NCBI RefSeq assembly: GCF_001022965.1
Contig: NZ_LECZ01000022.1
Span: 1 to 64,000, forward strand
Length of the DNA stretch: 64,000 nt
From: Enterobacter genomosp. O
Lineage (GTDB): Bacteria; Pseudomonadota; Gammaproteobacteria; Enterobacterales; Enterobacteriaceae
Direction of reading: 5' to 3'
Each line of letters opens with the position of its first letter. Within the stretch, counting starts at the first letter, position 1. The notes beneath the pieces are model-generated. The model saw only the letters and a program-made list of their open reading frames with translations. It did no database searches and was not told the DNA's origin. Made by a program: the position numbers and the translations under genes. Of the stretch, positions 45,616 to 55,799 are shown in pieces.

Positions 45616-45627
45616 GAAACCGGTTTC
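45616..45627. promoter_or_regulatory. LacI/GalR-type operator upstream of the sugar symporter
   Basis: Perfect palindrome GAAACCGGTTTC (ATGAAACCGGTTTCTG in context) with the central CpG-flanked ACCGGT core of LacI/GalR-family operators. It lies 20 bp before the start codon and directly downstream of a candidate -10 (TATAAC on the minus strand, 45629-45634), the classic place for repression. No LacI-family gene is in the window, so the repressor is encoded elsewhere. Confidence 0.75.
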
Positions 45628-45707
45628 TGTTATAGCGACAATTTCGCCTGAGAGTGACGCCGCGATCCATTATGTTTTTTCACCAGGAACTTATGTTTTT
45701 TGCTTTA

Positions 45708-45723
45708 TGTGATCGTGATGATT
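45708..45723. promoter_or_regulatory. Possible CRP half-site in the symporter/trehalase intergenic region
   Basis: TGTGATCGTGATGATT: the left half TGTGA is perfect, the right half poorly matches TCACA. It would centre about 93 bp upstream of the inferred symporter transcription start. The rest of the 364-bp gap (45597-45960) shows no other feature I can name apart from the operator and the AAGGAG site of treA. Confidence 0.3.
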
Positions 45724-45960
45724 AAAAGAAAGAATTCAGCGGGCACATTATGTGCAACGGATCGCAATTTATTTCCCGCGACTTTAAATATTCACAATAT
45801 CAATATTTCACCGCATCACGTGCGGCATTAAGCGCAACGGTAAATAGTCTGGATTTGTGCAAAATGCGATGTTCGACACGCGAAGCGCGGCATATTCGAC
45901 TAAGGTTTTCTGGTGATTAAGACAGCGTAACTGCTGCTCAGTGAATAAGGAGAAGCACCA

Positions 45961-47646
45961 ATGATAACCCCTCAAAAGCTGCGCCCTCGCCTCTTACCTC
46001 TGGTTCTGGGCAGTGCGCTGCTCGCGGTTGCCGCTTCTGGCGCCGCGGAAGAGATGAGCGCTGGCCAGACGAATTCACCGGATATTTTGCTCGGGCCCCT
46101 TTTCAGCGACGTTCAGAGCGCCAAACTCTTCCCCGATCAAAAAACCTTTGCCGATGCGGTGCCTAACAGCGATCCCCTGACGATCCTTGCCGACTACCGC
46201 ATGCAGCGTCGTCAGTCCGGGTTTGATTTACGCCATTTTGTCGAGGTGAACTTTACGCTGCCGGGTGAAGGCGAGAAATACGTCCCGCCTGCCGGACAAA
46301 GCCTGCGTGAACACATTGACGATCTCTGGCCCGTGCTGACGCGCACCACCGATAAAGCCAGCAACAAATGGGATTCTCTCCTGCCGTTACCGAAGCCTTA
46401 CGTTGTGCCAGGTGGTCGTTTCCGGGAGGTTTACTACTGGGACAGCTATTTCACCATGCTGGGCCTGGCGGAAAGCGGCCACTGGGACAAAATCAGCGAC
46501 ATGGTGGATAACTTTGCCTATGAAATCGACACCTTCGGGCATATTCCCAACGGCAACCGCAGCTATTACCTGAGCCGATCCCAGCCGCCGTTCTTCTCGC
46601 TGATGGTTGAACTGCTGGCGACCCACGACAGCGATGCGCTGAAGAAATACCGTCCGCAGATGCAGAAAGAGTATGCCTACTGGATGGACGGCGTTGATGC
46701 CCTTCAACCGGGCCAGGCCAACAAGCGCGTGGTGAAGCTGGATGACGGGGCTATCCTCAATCGCTACTGGGACGATCGCGATACCCCGCGTCCGGAATCC
46801 TGGCTTGATGATGTGAATACCGCCAAAAGTAACCCTAACCGATCGGCGACCGAGATCTACCGTGATTTGCGTTCGGCGGCAGCTTCGGGCTGGGACTTTA
46901 GCTCCCGCTGGATGGATGACCCGCAAAAACTCGGCACCATCCGGACCACCAGCATTGTCCCCGTGGATCTGAACGCCCTGATGTTCAAGATGGAAAAACT
47001 GCTGGCGCGGGCAAGCCAGGAGAGCGGCGATGCCGCCAGCGCCAGCAAATACGAGGCGCTGGCTACCGCGCGCCAGAAAGCCATCGAAAGCCACCTGTGG
47101 AATGATAAAGAGGGCTGGTACGCCGATTACGATCTGAAGAACAAGAACGTCCGCAATCAGCTCACGGCGGCAGCCCTGTTCCCGCTTTACGTGAAGGCAG
47201 CAGCGCAGGATCGTGCCGATAAAGTCGCCGCGGCAACCTCATCACGCCTGCTGCAGCCGGGCGGGATAGCGACCACCACCGTCAACAGCGGCCAGCAGTG
47301 GGATGCGCCAAACGGCTGGGCTCCCCTGCAGTGGGTGGCGACGGAAGGGTTGCAGAATTACGGGAAAGATAAGGTCGCGATGGATGTGACCTGGCGCTTC
47401 CTGAAGAACGTTCAGCATACCTACGATCGCGAAAAGAAACTGGTCGAGAAGTATGACGTGTCGACAACCGGTACCGGTGGCGGCGGTGGAGAGTATCCGC
47501 TGCAGGATGGGTTCGGCTGGAGCAACGGCGTGACGCTGAAGATGCTTGACCTGGTCTGCCCGAAAGAGAAACCGTGCGACAGCGTGCCGGAAAATCAGCC
47601 TGCGGCGAATGATGAGGCTGCGCCGGTGAAAGCTGCGGCGCAGTAA
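45961..47646 (+). CDS. treA: Periplasmic trehalase
   Basis: A 561-residue exported enzyme that hydrolyses trehalose to glucose in the periplasm. Signal peptide at the N-terminus ([25 protein letters not shown]), trehalase signature 1 [15 protein letters not shown] (about 151-165) and signature 2 [13 protein letters not shown] (about 446-458), plus the Gly-rich [21 protein letters not shown] near the C-terminus. Length matches E. coli TreA (565) apart from a shorter, different Ala/Pro tail. The position next to ymgE/ycgR is as in E. coli. Confidence 0.96.
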   Translation: MITPQKLRPRLLPLVLGSALLAVAASGAAEEMSAGQTNSPDILLGPLFSDVQSAKLFPDQKTFADAVPNSDPLTILADYRMQRRQSGFDLRHFVEVNFTLPGEGEKYVPPAGQSLREHIDDLWPVLTRTTDKASNKWDSLLPLPKPYVVPGGRFREVYYWDSYFTMLGLAESGHWDKISDMVDNFAYEIDTFGHIPNGNRSYYLSRSQPPFFSLMVELLATHDSDALKKYRPQMQKEYAYWMDGVDALQPGQANKRVVKLDDGAILNRYWDDRDTPRPESWLDDVNTAKSNPNRSATEIYRDLRSAAASGWDFSSRWMDDPQKLGTIRTTSIVPVDLNALMFKMEKLLARASQESGDAASASKYEALATARQKAIESHLWNDKEGWYADYDLKNKNVRNQLTAAALFPLYVKAAAQDRADKVAAATSSRLLQPGGIATTTVNSGQQWDAPNGWAPLQWVATEGLQNYGKDKVAMDVTWRFLKNVQHTYDREKKLVEKYDVSTTGTGGGGGEYPLQDGFGWSNGVTLKMLDLVCPKEKPCDSVPENQPAANDEAAPVKAAAQ

Positions 47647-47651
47647 GTGTA

Positions 47652-47687
47652 TTGCCGGGTGGCGGCTACGCCTTACCCGGCCTACAT
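47652..47687. repeat. REP element
   Basis: TTGCCGGGTGGCGG...CCCGGCCTACAT palindrome a few bases downstream of treA and upstream of the converging receptor gene. Confidence 0.87.
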
Positions 47688-47708
47688 TTTGGACTCACAG
47701 GGCTTTGC

Positions 47709-49811
47709 TCAGAAGCTGTAACTCGCCCCGAGCTGATACGTTCTGTCACGCCCAATCCAGCAGTTTGTCGCGTCGTAACAGGTCAGCGTCTCTTTGTTGG
47801 TGATGTTCTGCGCGCTGGCTTTAAGCGTTAGCCCTGCCAGCGAAGGCAGTATTTCGCCCATCCGGTAGGATGCTGACAGATCGTACTGCGTGGTGCCGCC
47901 CAGTTTACCCGCATCGTTAGCCGGAGAGATTTCCATTGGCCCGGTGTAGCGTGCACCTGCACCCAGCATCAGCCCTTTCAGCGCGGTGTTCTCAAAGGTA
48001 TAGTCCCCCCAGAGGTTGAAGGCGTTCTCCGGCACCTGCGTTGGGCGTTTACCTTTGTACTTGTCATCTTCCGTATTGATCGCGTGGGTGTAGGCATAGT
48101 TGGCAATCAGCGTCAGGTTGTCCGTCGGACGGCTGATGGCAGACAGTTCCGCCCCTTTGGATTCCACTTCCCCGGTCTGACGATAGTTCAGGAAGCCCGG
48201 ATCGGAGGTGACGACATTTTTCTGACGGATGTTAAACACCGAGGCGGTAAAGGTGGTGGCGTAATCCGCCAGCAGGTATTTCACCCCGCCTTCCACCTGC
48301 TTGCTGGTGGTGGGCTTGACGTCTTTCGCCACGAGCGTGCCCTGCGGCGACACCGGCGCAAAACCTTCGGAATAGCTGATAAACGGCGAAATGCCGTTAT
48401 CGAAGGCGTAAAGCGCGCCCAGACGTTTGGTGACGCGATCCTGCGATACCCAGGCCTTGTCACCGTTTTGCAGATAATTAGTGGTGACGGAGCGGTAATC
48501 ATCATAGCGCAGGCTACCGAGCAGATTTAAGCCGCCAAATTCCACCTGATCCTGCAGGTAATAGCCGTTCTGCTGATAGCTCAGACGGTTTTTCTGGGCG
48601 GTATAGAGCCCCAGCGCGCTATCGTCGATCTGCGAATAGTCCGGATTGCGCATATCAATGCCCGGCGTGGCAGATGCGTAACGGTAGTGGAAATGGGAGT
48701 TCAGCTTCTGATAGTCAAACCCGGCCAGCAGGTGGTGTTTCCACTCGCCCAGCGCAACGGTTTTGGTCACCTGGTTGTCAATATTGAAGCTCTTCAGATC
48801 TTCATCCGTGGTGTAGGCAAAGCGGTTGAGCTGATAAACCTCGCTCCCCGCGCCCGTTGCATAAACGCTGCGCTGATGCGTGTCGACGTCGAAATAGCGC
48901 GCCTTCTGGTTAAAGCCCCAGCCGCTGTCAAACTCGTGTTCAAAGCTGTAGCCCAGCATCCATTGCCGCTGCTTAAACCCGCTCCACTCATCGCCGGCGT
49001 AATCGCGCTTGCCCGCGTATTTCGAGCGCAGATAGGCGAGCGGCAACGGGTTCGACGGCGTCAGGCTTGGGGTATTTTGCGCCAGCGCATCGAGGGTGAG
49101 GCGAGTTTTGCTGTCGGGCTGCCAGGTGACAGACGGGGCAACCAGGTAGTTTTCATACCGGGTGGTGTGCGGCTGGTCGTCATTTTCCGTGGCCTTACCC
49201 AGCAGACGGTAGTTCCAGTCGCTGTCGGCAATCTGCCCGGTCGAGTCGAGATAGCCCTCTTTCAGGTTTCGGGTTCCGGTGTTAACGCCGATCTCGGTTC
49301 GGGCTTCCCGCTGCGGTTTTTTACTCTGGATGTTTACCAGACCGCCCGGCGAGCCGCCGCCGTAAAGGACCGATGAAGGGCCTTTCAGGATGTCCACGCT
49401 GTCAATCAACAGCGGATCGATGCGGGCTTTGGTATTGCCGGTGACGTTATAGGGCAGCTGCAGCCCGTTGTAGAACTCCTGGTCGACGGTAAAGCCACGA
49501 ATTTTATATTCGCTCATATAGGAGGTATTTCCCCGCACCTCCGTCGAAACGCCCGGGGCATAGCGCAGGATTTCGTTCACGGAATTCGCGTGACGCTTTT
49601 CAATTTCCGGCTCAGAGAGGGTTGTGATGACCTGCGGCGTTTTGCTCTCGGCCACGGCGGATTTCGTGGCGCTGTTTGTCCAGGCCGGCAGCGCGCTGCC
49701 CAGCTCTGAGCCCGTGACGACGATGGTGGATTCTTCGGCAAACGCCTGGACCTGCAATGCCAGCGTGACGGCGCCTGCCAGGGCGCATAGCGTGAAACGT
49801 GAGGTATTCAT
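47709..49811 (-). CDS. TonB-dependent siderophore receptor (FoxA/FhuA-like)
   Basis: A 700-residue outer-membrane receptor: signal peptide MNTSRFTLCALAGAVTLALQVQAFA, TonB box ESTIVVTG, plug domain with VDSVDILKGPSSVLYGGGSPGGLVNIQSKKP (about 145-175), beta-barrel and C-terminal Phe (YQLGASYSF). Two cysteines near the end (ETLTCYDATNCWIGRDR) are typical of hydroxamate receptors of the FhuA/FoxA type; the exact siderophore is not certain. A Fur box lies 34 bp upstream of the start codon. The gene sits between treA and ymgE, where E. coli lacks it. Confidence 0.87.
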   Translation of the reverse strand: MNTSRFTLCALAGAVTLALQVQAFAEESTIVVTGSELGSALPAWTNSATKSAVAESKTPQVITTLSEPEIEKRHANSVNEILRYAPGVSTEVRGNTSYMSEYKIRGFTVDQEFYNGLQLPYNVTGNTKARIDPLLIDSVDILKGPSSVLYGGGSPGGLVNIQSKKPQREARTEIGVNTGTRNLKEGYLDSTGQIADSDWNYRLLGKATENDDQPHTTRYENYLVAPSVTWQPDSKTRLTLDALAQNTPSLTPSNPLPLAYLRSKYAGKRDYAGDEWSGFKQRQWMLGYSFEHEFDSGWGFNQKARYFDVDTHQRSVYATGAGSEVYQLNRFAYTTDEDLKSFNIDNQVTKTVALGEWKHHLLAGFDYQKLNSHFHYRYASATPGIDMRNPDYSQIDDSALGLYTAQKNRLSYQQNGYYLQDQVEFGGLNLLGSLRYDDYRSVTTNYLQNGDKAWVSQDRVTKRLGALYAFDNGISPFISYSEGFAPVSPQGTLVAKDVKPTTSKQVEGGVKYLLADYATTFTASVFNIRQKNVVTSDPGFLNYRQTGEVESKGAELSAISRPTDNLTLIANYAYTHAINTEDDKYKGKRPTQVPENAFNLWGDYTFENTALKGLMLGAGARYTGPMEISPANDAGKLGGTTQYDLSASYRMGEILPSLAGLTLKASAQNITNKETLTCYDATNCWIGRDRTYQLGASYSF

Positions 49812-49844
49812 AATGTCGTCTTGTTGTTGGATGCAATACGGAAC

Positions 49845-49863
49845 GACAATTATTATCATTTCG
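49845..49863. promoter_or_regulatory. Fur box of the TonB-dependent receptor gene
   Basis: On the minus strand CGAAATGATAATAATTGTC matches the 19-bp Fur consensus at 14 positions and includes the full ATGATAAT core. Predicts iron repression of the receptor. Confidence 0.8.
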
Positions 49864-49885
49864 ATTAACAAATCAATATTCAGGC

Positions 49886-49916
49886 AAAAAAAACGGCCCT
49901 CCGCAGAGAGCCGTTT
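49886..49916 (-). terminator. Terminator of ymgE
   Basis: Stem AAACGGC / GCCGTTT with a 12-base loop that can extend the pairing, followed on the minus strand by a run of eight T. Lies between ymgE and the receptor promoter, so it isolates the iron-regulated gene. Confidence 0.8.
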
Positions 49917-49924
49917 ATGTCATT

Positions 49925-50179
49925 TCATGCTCGTCGCAGTAACCTGAATATGCCCAACACAACAATGGCACCCACGACAGCGACCAGGAAACTGTGCAGG
50001 TCAAAACCACTTATGTTGCCTCCAAAGCCAAACATCGTCGCCAGCCAGCCGCCCACAACCGCACCAACGACCCCGAGTACACAGGTCAAAATAAAGCCGC
50101 CGCCATCATTTCCCGGCATGATCAATTTAGCGATAGCGCCAGCAATAAGACCAAAGATAATCCAGGCGATGATACCCAT
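49925..50179 (-). CDS. ymgE: YmgE, GlsB/YeaQ family small membrane protein
   Basis: An 84-residue protein, the E. coli YmgE length: MGIIAWIIFGLIAGAIAKLIMPGNDGGGFILTCVLGVVGAVVGGWLATMFGFGG and a third helix FLVAVVGAIVVLGIFRLLRR. Small polytopic proteins of this family are stress-induced; function is unclear. ATG 50179 is chosen over the longer frame because it gives the family start. Confidence 0.93.
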   Translation of the reverse strand: MGIIAWIIFGLIAGAIAKLIMPGNDGGGFILTCVLGVVGAVVGGWLATMFGFGGNISGFDLHSFLVAVVGAIVVLGIFRLLRRA

Positions 50180-50321
50180 AGCGATGCCCTCTTGCAGGTT
50201 TAACGCGTGCGCAGAAAACCTTCTGCGCAACTAACGTAAGTATAGGTCATCGCCGGAAAATCATTTTCATCTCACCGACTTATCTTTGCGTAAACAGGCA
50301 AAAAAAACTCACCGGTTTGTA

Positions 50322-50348
50322 TTAAGTTTCATTACAGATTGCCGATAA
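50322..50348 (+). promoter_or_regulatory. Sigma-28 (FliA) promoter of ycgR
   Basis: TTAAGTTT, 11 bases, then GCCGATAA: one mismatch to the flagellar class 3 consensus TAAAGTTT-N11-GCCGATAA. It lies 39 bp upstream of the ycgR start codon and places YcgR under flagellar control, as in E. coli. Confidence 0.93.
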
Positions 50349-50387
50349 CGCTAAGACAGTCTGTCATCAATCAAGGAGCCATCCGGC

Positions 50388-51119
50388 GTGAGTCATTACA
50401 GTGAGCAGTTCCTCAAGCAAAATCCGCTGGCTGTATTAGGGGTATTACGCGACCTGCAAAAAGGCGAAGTGCCGCTGCGCATCAGCTGGTCGAATAATCA
50501 GTTCATCAGCAAGATCCTTGACGCTTCGCAGGAGCGGCTGGTAATTGATTTAGGCAGCCAGGAGCATGAAAACCGCGCGGCGCTGAAAGCGGAGAATGTC
50601 GCGGTGATGGCCGAAACGCAGGGAGCAAAAGTGGAGTTTGTTCTGTCGCGGCTGGAACTGAGCGAATACCAGGGACTCCCGGCTTTTGCTACCCCGCTTC
50701 CCACCAATCTCTGGTTTGTCCAGCGCCGTGAATATTTCCGCATCAGCGCCCCGCTTCACCCCGCCTATTTTTGCAAGGCCAAAATGCCGGACAAAAAAGA
50801 GATCCGCTTTCGCCTCTTCGATCTGTCGCTGGGCGGTATGGGCGCGCTGATGGATACGCCGAAACCTGACGGACTGGTAGAAGGCATGCGTTTTACGCAA
50901 ATCGAACTGGATATGGGCGGCTGGGGGCGTTTTTATTTCGATGCACAGCTGATTGCCATCAGCGATCGCACCGTCGTGGATAGCAAAAATGAAACCATCA
51001 CCACGCCGCGCCTGAGTTTCCGTTTCCTGAACGTCGGACCCGGTGCAGAGCGTGAACTTCAGCGCATTATCTATTCGCTGGAGCGAGAGGCGCGCGAACG
51101 CGCAAATAAAGTTCTGTAG
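50388..51119 (+). CDS. ycgR: YcgR, PilZ-domain flagellar brake protein
   Basis: A 243-residue protein (GTG start) with an N-terminal YcgR domain (1-107) and a PilZ domain. The c-di-GMP-binding motifs are intact: QRREYFR (112-118) and DLSLGGMG (about 145-152). When loaded with c-di-GMP, YcgR slows the flagellar motor. AAGGAG lies 11 bases before the GTG. Confidence 0.96.
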   Translation: MSHYSEQFLKQNPLAVLGVLRDLQKGEVPLRISWSNNQFISKILDASQERLVIDLGSQEHENRAALKAENVAVMAETQGAKVEFVLSRLELSEYQGLPAFATPLPTNLWFVQRREYFRISAPLHPAYFCKAKMPDKKEIRFRLFDLSLGGMGALMDTPKPDGLVEGMRFTQIELDMGGWGRFYFDAQLIAISDRTVVDSKNETITTPRLSFRFLNVGPGAERELQRIIYSLEREARERANKVL

Positions 51120-51157
51120 GGAAAATCGGGCAGCGTGACCGCCGCCCGTCTGCGGCA

Positions 51158-51769
51158 TTACATGGCATCCATCGCTTTCTGTACTTTCCAGATATAACGA
51201 GGTGCCTGTGGTGCCGGGTGATTTTTCGCGACATGCTCAAAGAACTCGTCTTTGTCCATGCCGTTAATCTCTTCTATCGCCTCTTTGCGGTCGGAGGAGA
51301 AGGTTCTGAGCAAAGCACCGGCACCGTTAACGTAAGAGACCACCAGCGCGTACTGCATCACCTCCGGGTCCTCAATCCCCTTCAGCACGCCATGTTCCAT
51401 AATGCTCAGATAGGCTGTCCCCATGGAAATGTTGCGTTCCGGGTTCTTCAGTTCGCTGGTCGACGGCTGGCCGCTCCAGCCCATGTAGCGGTAAACCTCT
51501 CTGCCCGCCGTTGACGCTTTAAGCTGCATCAGCCCCACCGCGTTGGACTTGCTGACAAGCGTGGGATTACCGCCGGACTCGACCGCAATAATCGCCGTGA
51601 TCAGACGCGGACTGACGCCCCAGGCCTTTCCGGCCTGTTCACTGATCGGCATCCACTGCATGGCCCGCTTTACCGGCACTTCGGGATTCCAGGGCGGATT
51701 TTGATAATCATGCTTTGAACTACAGCCAGCGAGCAACACAATCAAAAAAGCAAACCATCTCAATTTCAC
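51158..51769 (-). CDS. emtA: EmtA (MltE) endo-type membrane-bound lytic transglycosylase
   Basis: A 203-residue lipoprotein (GTG start, lipobox LLAGC, Cys16) with an SLT domain: catalytic Glu in [10 protein letters not shown] (about 60-69), [14 protein letters not shown] and [12 protein letters not shown]. Cleaves peptidoglycan glycan strands internally. Its position next to ldcA matches E. coli. Confidence 0.95.
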   Translation of the reverse strand: MKLRWFAFLIVLLAGCSSKHDYQNPPWNPEVPVKRAMQWMPISEQAGKAWGVSPRLITAIIAVESGGNPTLVSKSNAVGLMQLKASTAGREVYRYMGWSGQPSTSELKNPERNISMGTAYLSIMEHGVLKGIEDPEVMQYALVVSYVNGAGALLRTFSSDRKEAIEEINGMDKDEFFEHVAKNHPAPQAPRYIWKVQKAMDAM

Positions 51770-51876
51770 GTCATCTATCCTTATAGCCGGTCATCGCAGT
51801 GCGCCGCCCCTTGAAGCAGGCGGCGTTTAAGCGGCATGATATAGACAATTAGTTTCTCATTCAGCAAGGAATTGCC

Positions 51877-52791
51877 ATGTCTCAGTTTCATCTCATCGCG
51901 CCGTCGGGCTATTGCATTAACCAGGACGCGGCGCAGCGGGGCGTTCAGCGTTTGCTGGAATCCGGCCATCAGGTAGAAAATCAGACAATTATCCCCCGCC
52001 GCCAGCAGCGCTTTGCCGGCACTGAAGCGCAGAGGCTGAATGATATCAATAGTCTGGTGAACCTGAAGGGTGAAAACCAGATCGTTCTGGCGGTGCGCGG
52101 CGGATATGGCGCGAGCCGGCTGCTGGAGAGCATTGACTGGCAGGGCCTCGCACAGCGCCAGCAGCAGGATCCGCTGCTGATTTGCGGCCACAGCGATTTC
52201 ACCGTCATCCAGCTTGGGCTGCTGGCCCTGCATAACGTCATCACCTTCAGCGGTCCGATGCTGGCCGGCAACTTCGGCGCGCCGGAGCTGGATACGTTTA
52301 CCGTAGAACATTTCTGGCGCGCGCTGCGCAATTCAACCTACAGCGTGGAGTGGCAGGGAAATGGACCACACTGGGAGTGTGAAGGCCAGCTCTGGGGCGG
52401 CAACCTGGCGATGCTGGTCTCGCTTATCGGAACGCCGTGGATGCCGCACATCGAGGACGGCATTCTGGTGCTGGAAGATATTAACGAACATCCGTTCCGC
52501 GTCGAGCGCATGCTATTGCAGCTTTATCATGCCGGTATTCTTGAGCGCCAGTCCGCGATTGTGCTGGGCAGCTTTAGCGGCTCTGCGCCGAATGATTATG
52601 ACGCGGGTTACACCCTTGAAACCATGGTCGACTTCGTTCGCTCGCGGCTGGATATTCCGGTCATCACCGGTCTGGATTTTGGTCATGAGCAGCAAACCGT
52701 GACCCTGGCGCTGGGGGCGCACGCCTCCCTGGTTCATAATGATTCAGGCAGCCGGCTGACCATCAGCGGCCATCCTGTCATAAAGGCATAA
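51877..52791 (+). CDS. ldcA: LdcA, murein tetrapeptide L,D-carboxypeptidase
   Basis: A 304-residue S66-family serine peptidase with catalytic Ser in ICGHSDFT (about residue 106) and the conserved AVRGGYGASRLL. Cytoplasmic; removes the terminal D-Ala from recycled tetrapeptides before murein reuse. Divergent from emtA over about 107 bp. Confidence 0.95.
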   Translation: MSQFHLIAPSGYCINQDAAQRGVQRLLESGHQVENQTIIPRRQQRFAGTEAQRLNDINSLVNLKGENQIVLAVRGGYGASRLLESIDWQGLAQRQQQDPLLICGHSDFTVIQLGLLALHNVITFSGPMLAGNFGAPELDTFTVEHFWRALRNSTYSVEWQGNGPHWECEGQLWGGNLAMLVSLIGTPWMPHIEDGILVLEDINEHPFRVERMLLQLYHAGILERQSAIVLGSFSGSAPNDYDAGYTLETMVDFVRSRLDIPVITGLDFGHEQQTVTLALGAHASLVHNDSGSRLTISGHPVIKA

Positions 52792-52888
52792 AAAAGCCGT
52801 TATACCCGCTTAATAAAACGCTGTTGCCGTCGTTAATATGTTAGGGTTTTAGTAACAGCGTTAACATTGAGGTGGGAGTAAGAGAACA

Positions 52889-54622
52889 TTGGATGCCGCA
52901 GCGATAATCAGCCTTTTCATTCTGGGTTCGGTCCTTGTAACCAGCAGTATTTTATTAAGTTCATTTTCATCGCGTCTTGGCATACCAATTCTTGTTATTT
53001 TTCTTGCCATCGGCATGCTGGCCGGTATTGATGGCATCGGCGGTATCCCCTTCGACAACTACCCCTTCGCGTATATGGTGAGTAACCTTGCGCTGGCCGT
53101 GATCCTGCTTGACGGCGGGATGCGCACCCAGGCAAGCTCCTTCCGCGTTGCCCTGGGGCCCGCGCTGTCGCTCGCCACGGTCGGCGTGTTGATTACCTCT
53201 GGCCTCACCGGGATGATGGCCGCGTGGCTCTTCCATCTTAATATCATGGAAGGCTTGCTGATTGGCGCCATCGTGGGCTCAACCGATGCGGCAGCCGTGT
53301 TTTCCCTGCTCGGCGGTAAAGGGCTTAACGAACGCGTAGGCTCCACACTTGAGATTGAATCCGGCAGTAACGATCCGATGGCGGTGTTTCTCACCATCAC
53401 GCTGATCGAGATGATTCAGCAGCACGAAACCGGGCTGAGCTGGATGTTTGCGTGGCATATCCTGCAGCAGTTCGGCCTGGGGATCCTCATCGGCCTGGCG
53501 GGAGGGTATCTGCTACAGCAGACGATCAACCGCATATCGCTGCCTTTGGGGCTTTACCCGCTGCTGGCGCTGAGCGGCGGCATTCTTATTTTTGCCGTTA
53601 CCACGGCGCTGGACGGCAGCGGTATCCTCGCCGTTTATCTCTGCGGGTTCCTGATGGGCAACCGCCCTATTCGTAACCGCCATGCCATCTTGCAGAACTT
53701 CGACGGCCTGGCCTGGCTGGCGCAAATCGGCATGTTCCTGGTGCTGGGGCTTCTGGTTACGCCATCGGACCTGTTGCCGATTGCCATTCCGGCGCTGCTG
53801 CTGTCTGCGTGGATGATCTTCTTCGCCCGTCCGCTGTCGGTATTTGCTGGCCTGCTGCCGTTTCGCGGCTTCAACCTGCGCGAGCGCATCTTTATCAGCT
53901 GGGTGGGCCTGCGCGGCGCGGTGCCGATTATTCTTGCGGTCTTCCCGATGATGGCCGGTCTGGATAACGCGCGGCTGTTCTTTAACGTGGCGTTCTTCGT
54001 GGTGCTGATTTCGCTGCTCTTCCAGGGCACGTCGCTCGGGTGGGCGGCGAAAAAAGCCAAAGTAGTGGTCCCTCCCGTGGGCTGGCCGGTGTCCCGCGTC
54101 GGGCTCGATATTCACCCTGAAAACCCGTGGGAGCAGCTCGTGTATCAGCTGAGCGCCGACAAATGGTGCGTGGGGGCCTCGCTGCGCGATTTGCACATGC
54201 CGGCCGAAACGCGCATTGCCGCCCTGTTCCGCGACAATGTCCTGCTGCACCCTACCGGCAGCACCCGCCTGCGCGAAGGGGATATTTTGTGCGTGATTGG
54301 CCGCGAGCGAGACCTTCCCGCGCTGGGCAAGCTGTTCAGCCAGTCGCCGCCGGTGGCGCTAGACCAGCGTTTCTTCGGCGATTTTATTCTTGAAGCCAGC
54401 GCCAGGTTTGGGGATGTGGCGCTGATTTACGGTCTGGATGAGGGCGCTGAAGACGGTGATAACCAGCAAACGCTGGGCGAAATCATCCAGCAGCGTCTCG
54501 GCGCGGCCCCGGTCGTGGGAGACCAGGTGGAGTTTGCCGGGATGATCTGGACCGTTGCCGAAAAAGAAGATAACGCGGTGCGGAAGGTGGGGTTGAGACC
54601 GAGGGAAGAGGACGTGGAGTAG
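52889..54622 (+). CDS. cvrA: CvrA (NhaP2-like) K+/H+ antiporter
   Basis: A 577-residue CPA1 antiporter with about twelve N-terminal helices and the acidic motif [12 protein letters not shown] plus [13 protein letters not shown], followed by a cytoplasmic TrkA-C-type domain (about 405-480) and a C-terminal CorC/HlyC-like region. The open frame begins at TTG (52889), giving [23 protein letters not shown], which aligns with the known CvrA start; GGTGGGAG precedes it. Restores growth at low osmolarity in E. coli. Confidence 0.94.
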   Translation: MDAAAIISLFILGSVLVTSSILLSSFSSRLGIPILVIFLAIGMLAGIDGIGGIPFDNYPFAYMVSNLALAVILLDGGMRTQASSFRVALGPALSLATVGVLITSGLTGMMAAWLFHLNIMEGLLIGAIVGSTDAAAVFSLLGGKGLNERVGSTLEIESGSNDPMAVFLTITLIEMIQQHETGLSWMFAWHILQQFGLGILIGLAGGYLLQQTINRISLPLGLYPLLALSGGILIFAVTTALDGSGILAVYLCGFLMGNRPIRNRHAILQNFDGLAWLAQIGMFLVLGLLVTPSDLLPIAIPALLLSAWMIFFARPLSVFAGLLPFRGFNLRERIFISWVGLRGAVPIILAVFPMMAGLDNARLFFNVAFFVVLISLLFQGTSLGWAAKKAKVVVPPVGWPVSRVGLDIHPENPWEQLVYQLSADKWCVGASLRDLHMPAETRIAALFRDNVLLHPTGSTRLREGDILCVIGRERDLPALGKLFSQSPPVALDQRFFGDFILEASARFGDVALIYGLDEGAEDGDNQQTLGEIIQQRLGAAPVVGDQVEFAGMIWTVAEKEDNAVRKVGLRPREEDVE

Positions 54623-54630
54623 CGGTTTTT

Positions 54631-54711
54631 TTGCCGGGTGGCGCTAACGCTTACCCGGCCTATGCTTACGTGCCTTGTAGGCCGGGTAAGGCGAAGCCGC
54701 CACCCGGCACA
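54631..54711. repeat. BIME: paired inverted REP elements
   Basis: Two REP units facing each other (TTGCCGGGTGGCGC...CCCGGCCTATG, then TTGTAGGCCGGGTAAGG...CACCCGGCACA) between the converging cvrA and dadX genes. Confidence 0.92.
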
Positions 54712-54719
54712 CTGACAAG

Positions 54720-55790
54720 TTACACTGTCACAACTGGCACTCTCGGTGCCAGCGCGCACATCAGTTCATACCCTACCGTTCCCGCCGCGGCCGCCACGTC
54801 ATCAATTTTGATTTCGTTACCCCACAGCTCGACCGGTGAACCAATGCCCGCCTGTGGGCATGGCGTGAGGTCAACGGCCAGCATATCCATTGATATAGTG
54901 CCCACCGTCCCCGTGCGGACGCCATCTACCAGGACCGGCGTCCCGGTCGGCGCGATGCGCGGGTATCCGTCAGCATAGCCGCCCGCCACGATACCAATGC
55001 GCTGCTCGCCCGTTGCCCGGTAGCGGCTGCCGTAGCCCACCGCGTCACCGGCCTTCAGCGTCTGCACGCCAATGATTTCGCTGCGCAGGGTCATGACCGG
55101 CTTCAGGCCGCTGTTGGCGATATCCTGCCACTGGCCTGAGGGCGACGCGCCGTACAGAACGATGCCCGGACGCACCCAGTTATAGTGCGCTTCGGGGTGC
55201 CACAGCGTTGCCGCCGAGTTTGACAGCGAGCGCGGGCAATCCAGCCCTTCTGCCGCCTGCTCAATGCGCACCATGGCATCGGCAATACCGTCCGGTTTTT
55301 CCGCGTCGGCAAAATGCGCCATTAGCGTCATTTCACCCACGTTCTTCAGGGCACGCAGCTGTTGCCAGACCGTATGCACCCGCTCGGGCTGGAAGCCCAG
55401 GCGGTTCATGCCGCTGTTGACCTTGAGATAGATATCCAGCGGAGCATGGAGCTTCGCATCCTGGATCGCCTTAATCTGCCAGTTGCTGTGAACGCTGGTG
55501 GTCAGCCGGTACTTATCCAGCAGCGGCAGATCGTCGGCGTGGAAGAACCCCTCCAGCAGCAGGATGGGCCCTTTCCAGCCGCGCTCGCGCAGCAGAATGG
55601 CCTCTTCCAGATTCAGTAACGCAAAGCCATCGGTGGCGCTCAGCGCGCTCCAGATACGGTCAATACCGTGGCCGTAGGCATTCGCTTTCACCACCGACCA
55701 CACGCGCGCACCAGGTGCTGCCCGGCGAACAATTTGCAGGTTATCCTTCAGGGCCTGCAGGTTCAGCTGGGCCAGTACAGGACGGGACAT
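54720..55790 (-). CDS. dadX: DadX, catabolic alanine racemase
   Basis: A 356-residue PLP racemase: Lys35 in VWSVVKANAYGHG forms the Schiff base; AVGYGSRYRA supplies the second catalytic tyrosine region; GYADGYPR and IGVQTLKAGDAV are also conserved. Converts L-Ala to D-Ala for DadA. Starts 9 bp after the dadA stop, forming the dadAX operon. Confidence 0.96.
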   Translation of the reverse strand: MSRPVLAQLNLQALKDNLQIVRRAAPGARVWSVVKANAYGHGIDRIWSALSATDGFALLNLEEAILLRERGWKGPILLLEGFFHADDLPLLDKYRLTTSVHSNWQIKAIQDAKLHAPLDIYLKVNSGMNRLGFQPERVHTVWQQLRALKNVGEMTLMAHFADAEKPDGIADAMVRIEQAAEGLDCPRSLSNSAATLWHPEAHYNWVRPGIVLYGASPSGQWQDIANSGLKPVMTLRSEIIGVQTLKAGDAVGYGSRYRATGEQRIGIVAGGYADGYPRIAPTGTPVLVDGVRTGTVGTISMDMLAVDLTPCPQAGIGSPVELWGNEIKIDDVAAAAGTVGYELMCALAPRVPVVTV

Positions 55791-55799
55791 GACAACTCC

